A stretch of 14,578 bases of DNA from an uncultured candidate division Zixibacteria bacterium. GTDB lineage: Bacteria; Zixibacteria; MSB-5A5; GN15; FEB-12. This document shows positions 1 through 7,716 of this stretch, piece by piece; within the stretch, counting starts at the first letter, position 1, and each line of letters starts with the position of its first letter. Position numbers and translations under genes: made by a program. The notes under the pieces are model-generated. The model was not told the DNA's origin. It did not search any database and worked only from the letters and a program-made list of their open reading frames with translations. The DNA lies in contig CAJVYT010000057.1 of NCBI GenBank assembly GCA_913009765.1, forward strand, positions 1 to 14,578. Reading direction: 5' to 3'.

Positions 1-14
1 CGCTCTTCAGATCT
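1..14. other. Illumina adapter remnant at left end (artefact)
   Basis: The first 14 bases, CGCTCTTCAGATCT, match the 3' end of the Illumina TruSeq read-1 adapter (CGCTCTTCCGATCT) with one mismatch at base 9. The reverse complement of the same adapter sits at the other end of the record, so this is almost certainly uncut library adapter and not genome. Any residues translated from here belong to no real protein. Confidence 0.88.
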
Positions 15-892
15 AGCCCCGAAGTATCGGCATTATCTATGATTTCAAAAGAAGCCAAAAGTGATTTAACTGAATCAGCCAAACTGTCAATTATCATAAT
101 TGTAGTGTCAGAGTAAAAAGCAGTAAGAGGTATACTAAGATGACATCCGGTTACATTACATGTTGCAAAGTATTGTTGTGATGTGTTTTTATCTTCTAAC
201 CTGAATGTATGTTCGGCAAATATATATCCCTGTCCTGCTCCAAAACCACTACCATAATGACATTTTATACATCCATTTGTTGTATGGGGATTTGCTTCAG
301 GGGCTTCTATATTTATAAAATATCCATTTCTTCCGCTGATAACATCAGCTTGAGGTGATACATGAGGACCAAAATTTTCATCCAAAATTATAGTACTGCC
401 GCTGCCGACATCTTGGGTTGCTGAATGACAATGAGCACAAGAATTTGAAAGCCCTAAATTTGCTCCTAAACCGCTTACAAAACCTATCGTACCGCCGGCT
501 CGCAATGTATCCAAATTCCAAGCACCATATTCTCCGGTATGAGGAAGATGACAGGTAAAACAATTTATTGCTGAATATGCTTTTATTGATGTAATAGACG
601 AATCCACAATCTTTAAGAATCCTTCGTGGGTATGACATTTTGTACAAGAAACATCCATAATATCTAAATCTAAAAGAGCATAATTGGCATGAGCAGAATT
701 ATCAAACTGACCCCTCGGGCGAAGCAAAAGGTTATCTGTGTCATTGTGACAGTCAAAACAACCAACCCCCAAGGTTGAATCAGTCATGATAATCGTATTA
801 TTCTCAGTTACTAAAGTGTCACAACCTACTTGCAGCATAATTGCGATAAATGTCATAAGTATTATAAACGGGGTAATTTTACGAAAATTCAT
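15..892 (-). CDS. Multiheme c-type cytochrome, probable lipoprotein (3' end missing)
   Basis: The gene starts at ATG 892-890 behind a GAGGA ribosome site 7 nt upstream and runs off the left edge; about 292 codons are genomic. Residues 1-23 form a hydrophobic export signal ending ...LQVG-C24. This is a loose lipobox (Gln rather than Leu at -3), so a periplasm-facing lipoprotein is likely but not certain. Five CXXCH haem c sites are visible: C45-H49 (CFDCH), C83-H87 (CTKCH), C111-H115 (CFTCH), C152-H156 (CAHCH) and C208-H212 (CIKCH). A sixth, C245-H251, is CNVTGCH, spaced CX4CH. The stretch GPHVSPQADVISGRNGY at 175-191 resembles a segment common in multiheme cytochromes, with H177 a possible distal ligand. 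By family it should carry electrons in the periplasm or at the cell surface; donor and acceptor are unknown. It is divergent from the SPFH gene. Confidence 0.85.
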
Positions 893-947
893 CTGTGCGT
901 CCTCTACAATATCTTTCTTTAAGAAATATTAAGAATTCATTACTACT

Positions 948-976
948 TATATAACCTTAGATAGCATCTGTGTCAA
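948..976 (-). promoter_or_regulatory. Sigma-70-like promoter for the multiheme cytochrome
   Basis: On the minus strand a perfect -35 box TTGACA (976-971) is separated by exactly 17 bp from a -10-like TATATA (953-948). Transcription would start near 940, giving a leader of about 48 nt with the GAGGA ribosome site at 904-900. The -10 box matches the consensus at only four of six positions, but the perfect -35 and ideal spacing make this the best promoter in the window. Confidence 0.6.
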
Positions 977-1040
977 TTTTTTTTATCAATCATATAAAAT
1001 GCTGATACTATCATATTTTCAATTATTTCAATAAGTTAAA

Positions 1041-1063
1041 CTAAACTTGGTGAAGTATCTTCA
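1041..1063. repeat. REP-like intergenic repeat, copy 1
   Basis: This 23-bp stretch contains the inverted repeat TGAAG-TAT-CTTCA (1051-1063). It matches 4015-4037 at 19 of 23 positions. Both copies resemble the ...CTGAACTTGTTGAAG... palindromic elements scattered between genes in many environmental FCB-type genomes. The function is unknown. Confidence 0.5.
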
Positions 1064-1192
1064 TTCATTGTTTCAAAATTGAACAGTTTGAGCTGTTTTT
1101 TGAATTCTGTTTGGCTCATTTAAGTAAATTAAGAAATGAGAAAAAATGCCGAAAATAAAAGAAAAATATGAAATTGAATAGAGGAGACTATT

Positions 1193-2317
1193 ATGTCATT
1201 ATTATTAGAAGTAATTGAATGGATGGACCCATCCGGCGATGAAATGATTTACCGTATTCCGCAGGAAGGTTCTGCCGATTTTAAGTTAGGTGCTCAACTT
1301 ATAGTACGAGATAGTCAAATGGCTTTCTTTTTCAAAGATGGGCATGCTGCCGATACATTTACGACCGGACGGCATACGCTTTCGACATTAAACGTTCCCA
1401 TTTTGACCAGATTACTGGCTTTCCCATTTGGTTTTAATTCACCATTTCGTGCAGAATGTTATTTTATAAATTTAAAAACGTACACCGATATGAAATGGGG
1501 TACAAAAAATCCGGTTACATTTAAAGACAGTAAACTTGGTTTGATTCGTTTGCGTGGTCATGGTGCTTTTACAATGAAAATTAAAGAACCGATTCTATTT
1601 TTAAATTCTATTGTTGGTCGTCAAGCAAAATTTACAACTTCTGAAATTCAAGATTATCTTCGTGATGTTATTATCGCACGTATGAATGATATGCTTGGTG
1701 AGAAACTCGATACGATTTTAGATCTCCCGTCAATCTATACCGAACTTGCCGAAGATTTTAAAGAATTAGTCAGCTCTGAATTTGAAAAATATGGTTTAGA
1801 ACTTGTAGATTTTTATATCTCTTCAATCACTCCTCCTGAAGAAGTAACCAAAATGATTGACCAGCGTTCCGGTATGGAAGCTGTTGGCGATTTAGATAAG
1901 TTCCTCAAATTTGAACTGGCTAAAGGGTTTGGAGGCACAAGTGGCTCAGGTTCTGCCGGAGCAAATATGGGGATGGCAGCCGGTATTGGTATGATGGTAC
2001 CTTCTATGATGCAAAAAGTATATTCACCGGATCAAACCGAATTAAAACGTGAACCGGTTGCTACTGTTACCTGTCCAAAATGTCATACCGACACACCCGA
2101 ACAGTCTCGTTTTTGTTACCGATGCGGTCATCAGATGATTGTACAAAATATCTGTCCTGCCTGTCAGAGTTCACTTCCGTCAGAAGCAAAATTCTGCTTT
2201 GAATGCGGTTTGAAGCTTGATGTGAAAACAACCTGTCCGCATTGTTCGGCTGAACTAATTGCAGGTTCCAAATTTTGCGGCGAATGTGGTAAGAATATAG
2301 ATGGCGATAATAGCTAA
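1193..2317 (+). CDS. SPFH-domain protein with three C-terminal zinc ribbons
   Basis: The 374-residue product begins at an ATG preceded by GAGGAG (1181-1186). Residues about 1-243 resemble the SPFH (stomatin/prohibitin/flotillin) domain of the Bacillus YdjI and 'virion core protein' type, including the ending ...[19 protein letters not shown] Gly/Ala/Met-rich linker (245-273) follows. Three zinc ribbons come next, each with two CXXC pairs: C294/C297 with C308/C311, C321/C324 with C335/C338, and C348/C351 with C362/C365. No N-terminal membrane helix or signal peptide is seen, unlike flotillins, so it probably acts from the cytosol or attaches peripherally. The start of the next gene overlaps its last 17 nt, implying coupled translation and a shared job. 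In Bacillus, ydjI lies with a PspA-like gene and other zinc-ribbon genes in an envelope-stress setting; a similar role here is inference only. Confidence 0.85.
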   Translation: MSLLLEVIEWMDPSGDEMIYRIPQEGSADFKLGAQLIVRDSQMAFFFKDGHAADTFTTGRHTLSTLNVPILTRLLAFPFGFNSPFRAECYFINLKTYTDMKWGTKNPVTFKDSKLGLIRLRGHGAFTMKIKEPILFLNSIVGRQAKFTTSEIQDYLRDVIIARMNDMLGEKLDTILDLPSIYTELAEDFKELVSSEFEKYGLELVDFYISSITPPEEVTKMIDQRSGMEAVGDLDKFLKFELAKGFGGTSGSGSAGANMGMAAGIGMMVPSMMQKVYSPDQTELKREPVATVTCPKCHTDTPEQSRFCYRCGHQMIVQNICPACQSSLPSEAKFCFECGLKLDVKTTCPHCSAELIAGSKFCGECGKNIDGDNS

Positions 2318-3701
2318 AAAAGAAATAAAAGGATTCCGTATCGGTGTCAGCTGCCCCGGATGCGGGGGAGAACTGGAACTTGAGGATAATTTTTTTGCTG
2401 TTGAGTGTCATCATTGCGGTTCTGCTCTTAGGCTAATAATGCCCGATGCTCCGCCTACTTTTGTTGCCGAAGTACAAATTACAAAACAGAAAGCCAGATA
2501 TGCGATTGACCGGTATCTCAAAGATGCCGGTAAACCGCTTACGCATTCAGATTATCAACTCAAACGGATGTATTACCCTTACTGGAAAGTTGATGCGATA
2601 CTTTTTCGACTCAGAAAGGGTGTTGAAAAAAAAGTTGTATCTTCTGAGTATTCTGATGATAATGAAAAAACGTACGAAACAGAAAAAATTGATATTTCTC
2701 TTTCACCGTACACTACAACACTTACTGCCGGAATGAACTATGACGGACTGCCTGATACTTTGGGGCTTCGCTCTGAATATCTCAAACTTTTCCCTTTATC
2801 TGATGAAAAAATTGACGAGAACTTTGATTTGCTGCCTATTATAAAATCATGGGAAGAAGTCAGAAAATCTCTCCATCAACATTTGGGAGCGATAAGCTCA
2901 TTTGATACAAATCTCTTTGGAGTAAATAAAACTGATATCTATGGACCTAAAGCAATGCTTCTGTATTTTCCATTTTTTCTTTTTGATTTTTATGATACCG
3001 ATGGATTTAATCGTTTTGTTATAGATGGTGTTACCGGTCGAGTGTTAAATCATATTACTTCTTTGGAGTTAGCCCCATCGGAGACATCTGAAACAGAAAA
3101 AATCACTTTGGGCGAAATATCTATTGTCTCACATCGATGCAGCAACTGCGGAGAAGATTTACCGTCGGAAGAATCATTGGTGTACATCTGTAAAAACTGT
3201 CAGGTTATAACAGATTTAGAACCCGGCGTTGAAATAGACACAATTCGGCAAGTAGTGCATCCGGTCAATCCTAATAACATCTTGGTACCATTTTGGGCAT
3301 TTAAAATAAAAGATATTGATGAATCTGTGTTAAAATCTATTTTTGGCGGTATATATCGGTCTGACAAAGTAGTTATTCCGGCTTTTCGGGTTCAAAACTA
3401 TAATGCTATTTTTAAACTAAGCAAAAGAATGTCCGCTGCCTTTCCTCAATTTGATTTTGAAAATATAATCACTATGGATAGACAATATGCTCCGGTGGAT
3501 TTACCGTTAAACGAAGCTCAGGTACTTACCGAAGTATTTGTAACAACCGATCAATATAAAAAAAATATCACTCATAAAAAGACAGAAAATCATTTTCAAT
3601 TTGATGATATAACTCTTTTTTATGCTCCCTTTCATTTGGAAAGTTATTTCTATGTCGATTCAGTTTTGCAGGCAGTAACTTTTGAAAAAAACCTCATTTA
3701 A
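2301..3701 (+). CDS. Zinc-ribbon protein with four Pro-aromatic motifs, partner of the SPFH protein
   Basis: This 466-residue protein is not assignable to a named function. Two zinc ribbons are visible: C18/C21 with C36/C39, and C280/C283 with C297/C300. Each lies ahead of a region with paired motifs of the form aromatic/aliphatic-x-Pro-aromatic-aromatic/His: YYPYW (91-95), YFPFF (222-226), LVPFW (328-332) and YAPFH (441-445). The layout, ribbon then two motifs, twice, suggests an ancient duplication. Similar PYW/PFW motifs occur in poorly described bacterial TFIIB-type zinc-ribbon proteins that databases often mislabel as helicase or primosomal. No signal peptide or long membrane helix is seen. 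The ATG lies inside the 3' end of the SPFH gene, in another frame, with no strong ribosome site of its own, which points to translational coupling. The two products probably act together. Confidence 0.75.
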   Translation: MAIIAKKEIKGFRIGVSCPGCGGELELEDNFFAVECHHCGSALRLIMPDAPPTFVAEVQITKQKARYAIDRYLKDAGKPLTHSDYQLKRMYYPYWKVDAILFRLRKGVEKKVVSSEYSDDNEKTYETEKIDISLSPYTTTLTAGMNYDGLPDTLGLRSEYLKLFPLSDEKIDENFDLLPIIKSWEEVRKSLHQHLGAISSFDTNLFGVNKTDIYGPKAMLLYFPFFLFDFYDTDGFNRFVIDGVTGRVLNHITSLELAPSETSETEKITLGEISIVSHRCSNCGEDLPSEESLVYICKNCQVITDLEPGVEIDTIRQVVHPVNPNNILVPFWAFKIKDIDESVLKSIFGGIYRSDKVVIPAFRVQNYNAIFKLSKRMSAAFPQFDFENIITMDRQYAPVDLPLNEAQVLTEVFVTTDQYKKNITHKKTENHFQFDDITLFYAPFHLESYFYVDSVLQAVTFEKNLI

Positions 3702-3757
3702 TATTCCTCTGACTTAGTAAACAAAACAGACGATAATTTTAGTTTTCAAATTGAGCC

Positions 3758-3777
3758 GTCAGGAACCCATTCCTGAC
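3758..3777. repeat. Perfect 8-bp inverted repeat (REP-like hairpin)
   Basis: GTCAGGAA and TTCCTGAC flank a 4-nt CCCA loop, 57 nt past the zinc-ribbon gene's stop. No T run follows, so it is not a standard intrinsic terminator. It may instead stabilise the 3' end of the message or be part of a repeat unit. Confidence 0.6.
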
Positions 3778-3793
3778 ATGAATTGTAGAGAAC

Positions 3794-3814
3794 AGGCATG
3801 CCTCAACCCTACAA
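3794..3814. repeat. Palindromic 21-bp repeat, copy 1
   Basis: The 21 bp beginning with the palindrome AGGCATGCCT and running on through TCAACCCTACAA are identical to 10721-10741. The second copy sits in another intergenic gap. This fits a dispersed short palindromic element of this genome. Confidence 0.7.
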
Positions 3815-3900
3815 AAATAAGCTGAACAGCAGAAAATTTGGAACTAATTGCCTCCTATGTAGTAGAATTCACAACATCCCAAAACTGCCATTTATTTCAC

Positions 3901-3929
3901 TTGCGATTGCACTTGCAATTACCTATTTT
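3901..3929 (+). promoter_or_regulatory. Possible promoter for the Asp-box/PorV-like cassette
   Basis: TTGCGA (3901-3906), a 17-bp spacer and TATTTT (3924-3929) form a weak sigma-70-like pair. It would leave a leader of about 135 nt containing the 3975-4052 inverted repeat. In AT-rich DNA such a match can occur by chance. Confidence 0.25.
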
Positions 3930-3974
3930 TGAGCGTGTAAAAATGAATTTTAAGGATAAAAAATAATTATTAAT

Positions 3975-4052
3975 ATACCGTATTCCATCTTTTTAACTAT
4001 TTCTCCAAGTCATACTGAATTTGTTGAAGTATGTTCATGTTAAATACGGTAT
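3975..4052. repeat. Nested inverted repeat enclosing REP-like element, copy 2
   Basis: The outer arms ATACCGTATT (3975-3984) and AATACGGTAT (4043-4052) are perfect 10-bp inverted repeats, and TTTT follows the right arm. Inside lies a second stem, CATACT (4011-4016) with AGTATG (4028-4033). Within this, 4015-4037 matches the REP-like 23-mer at 1041-1063 at 19 of 23 positions. The structure ends 18 nt before the GTG start of the Asp-box gene, so it could fold in the leader RNA and act as an attenuator. It could also be an inserted miniature element. Confidence 0.55.
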
Positions 4053-4070
4053 TTTTATATGGAGTGAAGA

Positions 4071-6704
4071 GTGTACAGATATTACAAACTATTGTTACTC
4101 ATCGTAACCGTTTTTCTTTATCTGCCGGTAGTCGGGTTTGCCGATATACCGGAATTTTTTGACCAACCCGATTCTGGCTATACAACCAATGTTGTGACAG
4201 ATATTATTACTCACGATAGTGCCATCTGGTTTGCCACCGATGAAGGGTTGAACTTTTCTTATGACGGCGGACAATCCTGGTTGTTATATGATAACAGTAA
4301 CGGATTAGTCTCCTCATCTATTTCAGCTTTATTTTCATTGCCATCTCGGTTTGGACAAAGAATTTGGGCAGCAACCAACCATCAGGAAAATATCGGAGGA
4401 GTCATTACCGGAATTTCCGATGGTGTTTCATACTCAGACGACAGCGGTCTCACATGGACTCAGGTTGATTTTGAGACTGCTCCAAATGACATTCCTTATG
4501 TATGGGGTGGAGACAGAACTATTTTTGATATTACCGGTCATTATGACCCAAACAATGACTCCTTGGACAATTGGGTGTTCTTTACTGCTTTTGCAGGCGG
4601 CTTTTTAGCCTCGCGTGACGGCGGTGAAAGTTGGAAACGAATTTTTCCTACCGTTGCAGATTCTATTCAATTTGAGGTTCCTAATGCTCAACCGTCTTTA
4701 CGAAATAGATACTTCTCCTGTGTTGCCGATACATCGCATGGCGATACTCTTATAGTATGGGCTGGGACTGCCGGCGGTATTTTTCAATATGTTTTTGCAG
4801 AACCCAAAGATAAACCGTTTACCAAACATGTGACCGATATAGAATTTTGTGACAGTTGTGGAACAGGAGATTCAAGTTTTGTTTATTATGGCGGATTAGA
4901 AGGATTTACTCGTGGTAATAAATTAACCGGTCTTGCTGTCAGTAAATTTATATCAGATGGTCTACTGGGAAGTCAAATAACATCAATGCTTGATTTTGGC
5001 GGTAAACTTTTCGTTGGTACTGCAGCTAGTGCTGATGACTACACTTCAAAAGGTCTTGCTGTTTCAACAGACTTTGGTGAGAGCTTTACTGCCACATATA
5101 ATCAACCTGCTTTTGAAGGTGCCGGACATAGAATTTCAGATTTTGCGGTTATGAATGACCGAATATATATGGCTCTTGAAGAAAATGGTTTGTATGTTTC
5201 CAATGACACCGGAGCGAACTGGAACTATGTTATAATAGACACCCTTGATACTACTCCTGACAATCGCCGTAATGTTGTAAATGCTTTAGAAGCTGTCGGA
5301 GACACTCTCAACATTGGTACCGACTCCGGGTTGGTCAGGCTGTATCTTTCCGCATCGGGAGCAGTCGACTCCTCACTGCAATTTGTTTTCCCAAGCAATT
5401 CAACATCCTCAACAAAAATTATCAAGGTAAAAACTCAACCATTAAGTAATGGTGATGTCAGGTTATGGACAGTCAATGTTCCTCTTGATACCGTACTTAA
5501 TCTTGCTACTGCTATAACATCATATTCACTTGACGGAGGTCAAACATTCCTGCCGCGATTTAATGTAAACGGACTTAACAGAAACATTGGTTTTATTGGT
5601 GATACAGCAGTTATCATTGGTGACTACGGTACGGTATATACAGATATCGGCGGTGTTTTGCCGTCAGAATCATTCCCGATATATCAAAAAGTTCCTCTTT
5701 CTGTAGATACTTTAACTAACGATACAACTTTTGTCGTTCTTGATTCACTAAATGCCGATTCGTTAACTTCTATAAAAATAAAAGGTGATACTGTAATTGT
5801 CGGTGGCAACAAAGGCTATGCTGTTTCTTTAGACAGAGGTAGCTCTTTTAATATTACCAGAGTAAATACAGAGTTTCTTGCTGCTGATTTTGTATTGAAT
5901 TATACATCTGCCATTCAAGGTATTGACGGTGATTGGGTTCCTGCTTTGGAAGTAGAATATAATGATTCATTTGTTTTTGCCCGTGTTTGGGCATCAGTTA
6001 GACCTACCTTTGGTGGTGTTCCGGGTATTTCGGTTAGTTGGGCTGCACCTGTTGTAGATACATTAGGTGATACTTTAAGATATGAAAGATTATGGGGGAG
6101 AGTACATGATGAATTTGCATGGAATTTCGCCCTTGCTTCTGATACTATATTTGCCGCAACAGATAACGGTCTAATATATGGCATAACAGATTCTCTCCTT
6201 TTTGGTGATATTACCTATGATTGGACAACAGTTGAAATGCTTGATTCAACAGGTGCATCGCTTCTATTAGAAGGTACTCCGGTATATGCGGTAGAAGTTG
6301 ATGACAACTATATATGGGCTGGCACAGGTGACAGAACAGTGAGGATTGATCGTTCAGACCTTACATTATCAAAAGCATTTTATGTCGAAGACCCTACTGA
6401 TGAAGTGTACGCCTTTCCAATTCCATTTAGTCATGCTAACTCAAATAGACTTGATTTTCATTTTATTGTAAAACAGCAGGCAGCTATTACTATTGAAATT
6501 TATGATTTTGCCATGCATTTGGTTAAACGTGTTGTAGACAATGTTACCTACGACCCGGGAATCTATCCGACCGCCGGTGCAAGCAGACATGTTTGGGATG
6601 GCTTAAACGGCAAAGGCGATGAGGTCGCTGTCGGGATGTATTACTTTAAAATTATATATTCAACCGGTGAAGTTCACTGGGGTAAAATTGCGGTTATTCC
6701 ATAA
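4071..6704 (+). CDS. Secreted Asp-box (BNR-like) beta-propeller protein with C-terminal FlgD-like Ig domain
   Basis: The 877-residue product starts at GTG 4071, with GGAG 6 nt upstream; the nearby ATG at 4059 hits a stop at once. Residues 1-24 are a signal peptide (...PVVGFA/D). Seven Asp boxes of the form SxDxGxx[WF] begin at S63, S122, S181, S332, S377, S486 and S586. They alternate with blade-like strands such as IWAAT, VWAGT and IWAGT, indicating one or more beta-propellers. Residues about 778-877 form a FlgD-like Ig domain (AFPIPF, IEIYDF, WDGLNGKG, GMYYFKI), related in layout to type IX secretion C-terminal domains. No sialidase catalytic set is recognisable, so an enzyme role is not claimed. 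Cysteines are few and include a C260-x-x-C263 pair. The two PorV/PorQ-like genes right downstream suggest an exported, surface-bound product; substrate or partner is unknown. Confidence 0.8.
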   Translation: MYRYYKLLLLIVTVFLYLPVVGFADIPEFFDQPDSGYTTNVVTDIITHDSAIWFATDEGLNFSYDGGQSWLLYDNSNGLVSSSISALFSLPSRFGQRIWAATNHQENIGGVITGISDGVSYSDDSGLTWTQVDFETAPNDIPYVWGGDRTIFDITGHYDPNNDSLDNWVFFTAFAGGFLASRDGGESWKRIFPTVADSIQFEVPNAQPSLRNRYFSCVADTSHGDTLIVWAGTAGGIFQYVFAEPKDKPFTKHVTDIEFCDSCGTGDSSFVYYGGLEGFTRGNKLTGLAVSKFISDGLLGSQITSMLDFGGKLFVGTAASADDYTSKGLAVSTDFGESFTATYNQPAFEGAGHRISDFAVMNDRIYMALEENGLYVSNDTGANWNYVIIDTLDTTPDNRRNVVNALEAVGDTLNIGTDSGLVRLYLSASGAVDSSLQFVFPSNSTSSTKIIKVKTQPLSNGDVRLWTVNVPLDTVLNLATAITSYSLDGGQTFLPRFNVNGLNRNIGFIGDTAVIIGDYGTVYTDIGGVLPSESFPIYQKVPLSVDTLTNDTTFVVLDSLNADSLTSIKIKGDTVIVGGNKGYAVSLDRGSSFNITRVNTEFLAADFVLNYTSAIQGIDGDWVPALEVEYNDSFVFARVWASVRPTFGGVPGISVSWAAPVVDTLGDTLRYERLWGRVHDEFAWNFALASDTIFAATDNGLIYGITDSLLFGDITYDWTTVEMLDSTGASLLLEGTPVYAVEVDDNYIWAGTGDRTVRIDRSDLTLSKAFYVEDPTDEVYAFPIPFSHANSNRLDFHFIVKQQAAITIEIYDFAMHLVKRVVDNVTYDPGIYPTAGASRHVWDGLNGKGDEVAVGMYYFKIIYSTGEVHWGKIAVIP

Positions 6705-6720
6705 TTAAGGAGAGATGGTA

Positions 6721-7707
6721 ATGAAAAAAATATTATTATTTGCAGTTCTGACATTATTCTGTCTGTCAACATCTCTCTTAGCTGAAGATGGTGATGCAGG
6801 TTATGCCGGCAGTTTTTTACAAGTTCCAATTGGTGCCAGACCGACAGCAATGGGTGGTGCATTTATTTCTATTTCAAATGATGCCTCCGGAAGTTTTTAT
6901 AATCCTGCCGGGATGTCTATAATCAAAAAATCAATTTTTGCTACTTCTTATAGAGCTATGCAGCTTGATAGAAAACTTGGATACACGGCGATTCTATTTC
7001 CGACTCAAGGAAATTCAGTTCTTGGATTTAGCTGGCTTTATGCCGGTTCGGGATCAGTAGATGCTCGAAATGATGATGGTGATTTATTAGGGAATACGTT
7101 AGAACAAAATAATCACCAAATTTCTATTCTGTTCTCAAAAAGATTTGAAAAATATTTATCTTTAGGATTTAAAGGTTCTTATTTGTACTCTAAGTTTGCT
7201 GAAATGTCTGTCTTTTCTGTTGGTATTGATTTAGGAGCAACTTTATATATAAGCCGGTTGTTCAGCAGAGAAAAAAGAGATTTAATGTCTATTCAGGATA
7301 TACAAGTTGGGCTTGTCGTGAGAAATTTAGCAGCTAATTTTAAGTGGAATAATGATAATTATTTGGCTGCACATAGCGGATCTGCTTTTGGAGGTTCTGA
7401 TCATATTGATGATTTCCCTGTAGAAATCGGCATTGGCGGTTCAGCAAGATTTTTTAATAGAAAACTTTTATTGAGTTCAGATATTGTGAAAAACAGCAAA
7501 GAAAATATTATTCTACATGCCGGAGGAGAATATTTTATTACCAAACAATTTGCTGCTCGTGTAGGATATACCGATAGAAGCTTGACTACCGGATTTGGCT
7601 ATGTTTTTAATTTAGATAAATTTGGCTTAGTGTTTGACTATGCCTATTCATCAGAAAAAGTTGGTGAAGGTTCGGAACATATATTTTCATTTGACATATT
7701 ATTTTAA
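6721..7707 (+). CDS. PorV/PorQ-family outer-membrane protein, first copy
   Basis: This is a beta-barrel protein with a signal peptide (MKKILLFAVLTLF...LLA/EDG). The start at 6721 is preferred over the in-frame ATG at 6715. The ribosome site AAGGAG (6707-6712) is 8 nt from 6721 but only 2 nt from 6715, and 6721 gives a normal lysine-rich signal start. The mature N-terminus has the family pattern: VPIGARPTAMGGAF, SNDASGSFYNPAGM. Alternating hydrophobic strands follow to a C-terminal FSFDILF ending in Phe, as in outer-membrane barrels. In Bacteroidetes, PorV shuttles type IX cargo to the surface attachment complex and PorQ acts with PorZ. In other FCB lineages relatives lack proven roles, so the function is inferred. 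It lies 16 nt after the Asp-box gene and 9 nt before its paralogue. Confidence 0.8.
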   Translation: MKKILLFAVLTLFCLSTSLLAEDGDAGYAGSFLQVPIGARPTAMGGAFISISNDASGSFYNPAGMSIIKKSIFATSYRAMQLDRKLGYTAILFPTQGNSVLGFSWLYAGSGSVDARNDDGDLLGNTLEQNNHQISILFSKRFEKYLSLGFKGSYLYSKFAEMSVFSVGIDLGATLYISRLFSREKRDLMSIQDIQVGLVVRNLAANFKWNNDNYLAAHSGSAFGGSDHIDDFPVEIGIGGSARFFNRKLLLSSDIVKNSKENIILHAGGEYFITKQFAARVGYTDRSLTTGFGYVFNLDKFGLVFDYAYSSEKVGEGSEHIFSFDILF

Positions 7708-7716
7708 AGGTGAAAA

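Larger units (their letters stand above)
893..1192. other. 300-bp divergent intergenic region
   Basis: This AT-rich gap separates the cytochrome (minus) from the SPFH gene (plus). It holds the cytochrome promoter (948-976) and a REP-like 23-mer (1041-1063). A weak hairpin, AACAG/CTGTT (1082-1086 and 1093-1097), is followed by a T run and could be a small attenuator or chance. A clear GAGGAG ribosome site (1181-1186) lies 6 nt before the SPFH start. No convincing plus-strand promoter and no small gene is seen. Confidence 0.6.
3702..4070. other. 369-bp intergenic region rich in palindromes
   Basis: No gene is seen. The region carries a perfect 8-bp hairpin (3758-3777), a palindrome-bearing 21-mer (3794-3814) that recurs at 10721-10741, and a short ATTGC/GCAAT hairpin (3906-3919). 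It also holds a nested inverted repeat enclosing the second REP-like element (3975-4052). A possible promoter is TTGCGA (3901-3906), 17 bp, TATTTT (3924-3929). GGAG at 4061-4064 is the ribosome site of the next gene. Confidence 0.6.

Noticed and set aside
378..647. 89-codon open frame on the minus strand
   Set aside because: It lies in another frame within the cytochrome gene, whose haem motifs fix the correct frame.
3758..3777. Intrinsic terminator after the zinc-ribbon gene
   Set aside because: The stem is perfect but no T run follows on either strand.
4071..6704. Sialidase assignment for the Asp-box protein
   Set aside because: Asp boxes also occur in many non-enzymatic propellers, and no arginine triad or other sialidase catalytic set could be recognised.
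6715..6720. Upstream ATG as start of the first PorV/PorQ-like gene
   Set aside because: The ribosome site would be only 2 nt away; the ATG at 6721 has ideal spacing and a normal signal peptide.
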